Assembly (NCBI GenBank): GCA_029861675.1
Contig: JAOTYV010000225.1
Span: 1-8,230 of the forward strand
From: Alphaproteobacteria bacterium
GTDB taxonomy: Bacteria > Pseudomonadota > Alphaproteobacteria > UBA8366
Direction: 5' to 3'
Length of the DNA stretch: 8,230 nt
A program made the translations under genes and the position numbers. The notes beneath the pieces are model-generated. The model was given only the letters and a program-made list of their open reading frames with translations, was not told the origin of the DNA and searched no databases. Each line of letters opens with the position of its first letter. The first letter of the stretch is position 1. Below are positions 5,341 through 8,230 of the stretch, piece by piece.

Positions 5341-7933
5341 AGGTGCCGGATCGAGTAACTCGCAACAATTCCTGCCTAGTTTTTGGAAATCCCTTATCCA
5401 ATCTGCGCGCCAAGGTGAGCCGACTATGTACTACGTTTACTCCCTTGGTATCTCGAAGCGCCCGAGCGACATCGGGATGTTGTACAATCGATCGCACAAG
5501 GCCTCGGGAGGCTCTAAATAAAGAGCCGAATATGGGCACTGCACCCGCTGCATCTAATGTAGTCAAGAGTCCGAACCCGATCGCCCGCTTGATGTCACCA
5601 TCGCGGATTGCCTCCTGCAATTTTTCAAAGTCCTTTCCTGCTTCCCGGATCGCCTTCACCTCACCAATGACCGGCAAGACGTCATCCAAAAGATGCAACC
5701 AGACATTTGCCTCCCCCGTAGCTTCTGGGATCAAAACCGGAATGAAAGCAGATAGAATTGCGTCCTTATGTTTCGACTGCCGCATCAGGACATCGGCGGT
5801 AACAAAGGCCCTATGGTCACCGCCTTCTCCGAGAAAGCTCTTCGCGGCCTTGTCCAATTCATCGGACGAAAGTGTCCCCGAACGCCATCGCGCGACGAAC
5901 TCGAGGCGTTCCGCAACGTTTTCAGGGTCCCGCATTACCGCCAACGCAGCGCTGTGCGGCAGTGTCATGAAGGGCGCGGCGCTGCCCTTTCGGAAAAAAG
6001 CGATGCGCGGGTTTTTGATCGGCCGATCCACACCGGATTCGATCGGCAATTCCTCGCCTATGTCGTTGCGCGGATCTTTCGGATCCAGGCCGCCTTCCGC
6101 CGCGGTAAAGTCGGCAACGGGGCGGGCCTCGAATTCCGTCTTCTGTGCGAAAGACACCGCCACTTCCCGAAACTGCGTGTCCGGATCCCGGTTCTGCGAG
6201 AATCGATCTCGAAAGGCTTCCTGATTGGCGGCTATCGCCTGAAGCGTCTTGTCGCGGTCGCCCAGCACCGGGCCGATGCCGTCGACCAGCTTGCGCATTT
6301 GCTCCTTTGGAATTCCGCGCTTGTTCGGCAACGATTCAATGTCCCGACGGGCCCGTTCGAGGATCTCCGCACGGCCCGCCGCGCTCCCATCGCTGGCACT
6401 GACGAGGGACAATGCGATCCGGAACGAATCGGGCGAGAACCCGGCTTCCCGCGCCCGCTGATCGATAACAGTTTCCGGCATACCGAACGTGTCTTCCAGT
6501 AATCCCACGAACTGTTTCGACGTACGTATCGGCCGCGTCACTCCCTGCGTGTCGCTCGTCACGTTTCTTCCAGGGGCAGCCTTTTCTGCCGAGGCAGGTT
6601 CTTCTATGTCTTCCGCAGTGTTTTCCGGCAACGGTGTTGCCTCTGCCTCCTCCGGAAATTCCCCCGCAACTTCCGCTTGATTGCTTTTCGCCAATTCATC
6701 CTCCGCAAGCGAAACCACCAGATCCGGCGCCAGAGGAATTTCCGCGAAGTTGCCGATCGCCCGCGCCCGGTCCTGCACTTCGGGCGGGAATTTCTCGATG
6801 AGGCGCGGGTCGATCTTCTCCAGCGCGGCGAATGCGCGCGCGCCGGCCACCTGCAACGCCGGGTCCGCCGAATACAGCAGTCCGGAATATTTGTTGCGCA
6901 GCGCGGTGGGCAGGACGCCCCGGTTGCGCACGAAGCGCACTTCCCGGGACGCCTGTTCGTCGGGCTTTCCCGTCGAAATCTGTTCGCCGGCGACCTTCCA
7001 GAGCGCGTCGATCGTCTCCTGATCTTCCGGCGAGGCGGGATCGAAGCGCCCGTTTTTCGCCGGCACTCGATCCAGGAGCGCCTTTTCCCGCGCGGCGGCG
7101 GCGAGCGCGTCATCGTTCTTGGCGCGCAGAAAATCCGCTTCCAATTTCGTCAGGGTTCCCGCGCGCACCGCATCGTCGATGCCCTTCCCGGTCAGGCCGC
7201 CAGTATCGGCCGCTTCGGACAATTCGATCATCGTCCGTTCTTTCGCCAGAATTTGTGCCCGCTGCATCTCGCCGCTCACCTGCGCCTTTCGGGACGCCAG
7301 GGATTCCGGCGTCAGCAGCGCGTCGAAATCGCCGGCATTCAGTAGCCCCTGCGCGTCCGCCGGGTCGTCGAGCAGGCCATCCAAGGCGGCATTCCCGATC
7401 AGGTCACGGACATGACGGCGAATCTCCGCCCGGCGATCTTCCGGCAGCGCCATGTCGCCGAACACCGCCGTCGCCCGCGACAGGACCGCCTCGATCTGGG
7501 TCGGATCGTTGCGGACGATTTCCGCAAACGTCTCGAACAGGGCGCCGAGCCGGACCCGCCGCTGCACCGCGCGGGCCTCCCCCTCCAGGGTCATCGACTT
7601 GTCTTTCAGCGCCGCGCCGAGCACCGACAAATCCTCGCGCAATACACTTCGCACGCTTTCCGGCGCGGCGGTGAGCGTTTGGAACATGCGCCGCTCGGTC
7701 GATTGGCGGAAACTCCCGAAAAACTGAGGATCGGCAGCGCCCCGGTCCCGCGCGCCTTCACGAAGTTCGCGCATACCGTCCAACAGGTACGACGCGGCAA
7801 GGATCTCCCGTTCGATGCGCTGGTTCATGCGTTCGAGCCCCCGGAGTCCCTCGGCGGCTTCCGGAGGGAGGCCGGCACCCAAAGCCGGTGTGCTGTCGGG
7901 TCGCGTGCGATGGTCCATCGGAATTTTCGGCAT
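4508..7933 (-). CDS. Large orphan protein: phage ejection-protein-like N-terminus with a divergent, AT-richer C-terminus
   Basis: This encodes a 1141-residue protein I do not recognise as a named family. It opens with MPKIPMDHRTRPDSTPALGAG and is then almost wholly helical and charged to about residue 410. That pattern, including the RFDPASPEDQETIDALW segment (306-322 region) and VRNRGVLPTALR (335-346), recalls from memory the internal or ejection-type virion proteins of phages of alphaproteobacteria. An acidic Pro/Ala/Glu linker spans about 420-465. A second helical region runs to about 720. Residues 784-806 form a hydrophobic segment containing LDAAGAVPIFG, resembling the pre-toxin region of polymorphic toxins. 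The last ~280 residues are basic and polar, with no motif I can assign. There is no signal peptide. AGGAG (7946-7950) lies 12 bases before the ATG at 7933, and a second in-frame ATG occurs at codon 6. GC content falls from about 65% in the 5' half to roughly 40-45% near the 3' end. No phage genes or immunity-like gene are adjacent. It may be a domesticated phage gene, a remnant, or a toxin-bearing chimera. Confidence 0.85.
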   Translation of the reverse strand: MPKIPMDHRTRPDSTPALGAGLPPEAAEGLRGLERMNQRIEREILAASYLLDGMRELREGARDRGAADPQFFGSFRQSTERRMFQTLTAAPESVRSVLREDLSVLGAALKDKSMTLEGEARAVQRRVRLGALFETFAEIVRNDPTQIEAVLSRATAVFGDMALPEDRRAEIRRHVRDLIGNAALDGLLDDPADAQGLLNAGDFDALLTPESLASRKAQVSGEMQRAQILAKERTMIELSEAADTGGLTGKGIDDAVRAGTLTKLEADFLRAKNDDALAAAAREKALLDRVPAKNGRFDPASPEDQETIDALWKVAGEQISTGKPDEQASREVRFVRNRGVLPTALRNKYSGLLYSADPALQVAGARAFAALEKIDPRLIEKFPPEVQDRARAIGNFAEIPLAPDLVVSLAEDELAKSNQAEVAGEFPEEAEATPLPENTAEDIEEPASAEKAAPGRNVTSDTQGVTRPIRTSKQFVGLLEDTFGMPETVIDQRAREAGFSPDSFRIALSLVSASDGSAAGRAEILERARRDIESLPNKRGIPKEQMRKLVDGIGPVLGDRDKTLQAIAANQEAFRDRFSQNRDPDTQFREVAVSFAQKTEFEARPVADFTAAEGGLDPKDPRNDIGEELPIESGVDRPIKNPRIAFFRKGSAAPFMTLPHSAALAVMRDPENVAERLEFVARWRSGTLSSDELDKAAKSFLGEGGDHRAFVTADVLMRQSKHKDAILSAFIPVLIPEATGEANVWLHLLDDVLPVIGEVKAIREAGKDFEKLQEAIRDGDIKRAIGFGLLTTLDAAGAVPIFGSLFRASRGLVRSIVQHPDVARALRDTKGVNVVHSRLTLARRLDKGFPKTRQELLRVTRSGTLQEVFGDVLPQLNRSQQSLLRGLFPHMKKNATEGELLTLSDTAGFTNLTPQNSRTVMVGQIVHKNGIRSIEEKKRIFDNVTKEGFGIFLNIIVFPRRGGKGTASEFKGDGAQKTVPQDVKDKRIEADLAAGKEVRTGTNPKNPTKKNLKEEKIAIEAIKLFRQPVFKVPVNEWTEIIEDLLRPHTVTAPGSNRALLSDKDVAVLVAAGKRWHEIAGKEKQNPIDVADLVILLAFMTRQLVEDSEIKKSFSISDEQQKEIDRRIGKGVEESLNQPFGS

Positions 7934-7945
7934 TCTGCGATACGG

Positions 7946-7950
7946 CTCCT
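7946..7950 (-). promoter_or_regulatory. Ribosome binding site of the large gene
   Basis: Read on the minus strand this is AGGAG, 12 bases before the ATG at 7933. The spacing is longer than ideal, but it favours this start over the in-frame ATG five codons downstream, which has no purine-rich stretch at a suitable distance. Confidence 0.5.
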
Positions 7951-7962
7951 GTCCATTGAGGA

Positions 7963-7999
7963 ACGCCGCCGCGGCTCCGATGCGGAGCCGCGGCGGCGT
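7963..7999. repeat. Perfect 17-bp GC-rich hairpin in the leader of the large gene
   Basis: Bases 7963-7979 and 7983-7999 are exact reverse complements around a 3-base ATG loop, and almost all pairs are G-C. On neither strand is it followed by a T-run, so it is not itself an intrinsic terminator. On the minus strand it lies 12 bases upstream of the ribosome binding site of the large gene. On the plus strand it lies 33 bases before the terminator at 8033-8066. Possible roles include a 5'-UTR stabiliser, the first stem of a small RNA, or a protein binding site. Confidence 0.75.
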
Positions 8000-8032
8000 A
8001 TGTCATCTTGGCAAGTGGTGAGAGCAACAAAG

Positions 8033-8066
8033 AAAACCCCCGCCTCGGGAAAAGGCGGGGGTTTTT
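8033..8066. terminator. Strong bidirectional Rho-independent terminator
   Basis: A 13-bp perfect stem pairs 8033-8045 with 8053-8065 around a 7-base loop, with a core of CCCCCGCC and GGCGGGGG. On the plus strand it ends in TTTTT (8062-8066). On the minus strand the exit is TTTTCTTTGTT. It should work in both directions. No gene inside the window obviously uses it: the adjacent large gene starts on the far side and runs away from it. It may end a minus-strand gene lying beyond the right edge, or a plus-strand transcript arising between 7934 and 8033. Confidence 0.85.
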
Positions 8067-8149
8067 AGAGCAAATTGTTTGGCTTGTTCAATTTTGGGAT
8101 CTTAGCGTCATATCGTTGGTGGCCTAGCCGCAAAATTCGCGCATCCAGC

Positions 8150-8167
8150 CTAGTCCTAAAGGACTAG
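8150..8167. promoter_or_regulatory. Palindromic operator candidate CTAGTCCTAAAGGACTAG
   Basis: This is a perfect 8-2-8 palindrome. Its core, TAGTCCT-N2-AGGACTA, has the 7-2-7 geometry used by dimers of NarL/FixJ-type (GerE helix-turn-helix) regulators. That link is inferred from geometry only. It shares the pattern TARTCC-N4-GGAYTA with the palindrome 56 bp to the right. Confidence 0.5.
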
Positions 8168-8206
8168 AATGGGTGATCCTCTAATCCCGCCATAGACGCA
8201 TGCATC

Positions 8207-8222
8207 TAATCCTTTCGGATTA
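8207..8222. promoter_or_regulatory. Second palindromic operator candidate TAATCC-N4-GGATTA
   Basis: Six-base arms TAATCC (8207-8212) and GGATTA (8217-8222) flank TTTC. It has the same architecture as the site at 8150-8167, with one base changed per half-site. A further TAATCC half-site lies between them at 8182-8187. The repeated pattern within 75 bp supports a real regulatory site over chance. Confidence 0.45.
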
Positions 8223-8230
8223 ATTCCGGC

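Larger units (their letters stand above)
8067..8230. promoter_or_regulatory. Gene-free, operator-containing region at the right edge
   Basis: This AT-richer stretch contains no credible coding sequence. It carries two palindromes, listed separately, plus an extra half-site TAATCC at 8182-8187. It probably belongs to the upstream region of a plus-strand gene beyond the window. A very weak minus-strand promoter candidate exists (TTGAAC, complement of 8086-8091, and TCTAAA, complement of 8064-8069, 16 bp apart). It would start transcription within the terminator stem. Confidence 0.4.

Noticed and set aside
5343..6224. 293-codon plus-strand frame within the large gene
   Set aside because: It is antisense to the continuous 1141-codon frame. 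Its product is Ser/Arg/Ala-rich without domains, and no ribosome binding site was seen.
6832..7674. 280-codon plus-strand frame in the GC-rich half of the large gene
   Set aside because: It is extremely rich in Arg, Pro and Ala, which is typical of a shadow frame on the opposite strand of GC-rich coding DNA.
8084..8113. Plus-strand promoter TTGTTC-N18-TCATAT at the right edge
   Set aside because: The -10 hexamer matches the consensus at only three positions, and no gene start is visible within the window.

Overview
The window looks like a chromosomal segment of a GC-rich alphaproteobacterium. Codons end mostly in G or C, and the response regulator carries the YxGPDRRR-type tail common in that class. 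No tRNA, rRNA, CRISPR array or insertion sequence was recognised. The genus cannot be fixed from the sequence alone.

Layout, left to right. A 51-bp near-perfect palindrome (1-51) sits just 3' of an aldo/keto reductase gene on the minus strand (71-1081). A 275-bp divergent intergenic region with nested dyads separates it from a CheY-like response regulator on the plus strand (1357-1938). Converging on that gene is a minus-strand MmgE/PrpD-family gene (1985-3397). Divergent from it is a two-gene plus-strand operon of MaoC-like hot-dog proteins (3508-4020 and 4072-4479). MmgE/PrpD enzymes are dehydratases or decarboxylases of tricarboxylic acids, and MaoC proteins are usually enoyl-CoA hydratases or dehydratases. 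The divergent arrangement therefore suggests a small catabolic module, though the substrate is not visible.

The right half is dominated by one 1141-residue minus-strand gene (4508-7933). Its N-terminal ~410 residues resemble, from memory, the helical internal or ejection-type virion proteins of phages of alphaproteobacteria (opening MPKIP). An acidic, Pro/Ala-rich linker follows, then a middle region, then a C-terminal third that is clearly lower in GC and has a hydrophobic Gly/Ala/Pro-rich segment like the pre-toxin region of polymorphic toxins. No other phage gene and no obvious immunity gene is adjacent. This orphan, apparently chimeric gene is the most unusual object in the window.

Upstream of it lie a 17-bp perfect GC-rich hairpin and a strong bidirectional Rho-independent terminator (8033-8066). 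Beyond that is an AT-richer stretch with two TARTCC-N4-GGAYTA palindromes (8150-8222) that look like operators for a gene to the right of the window.
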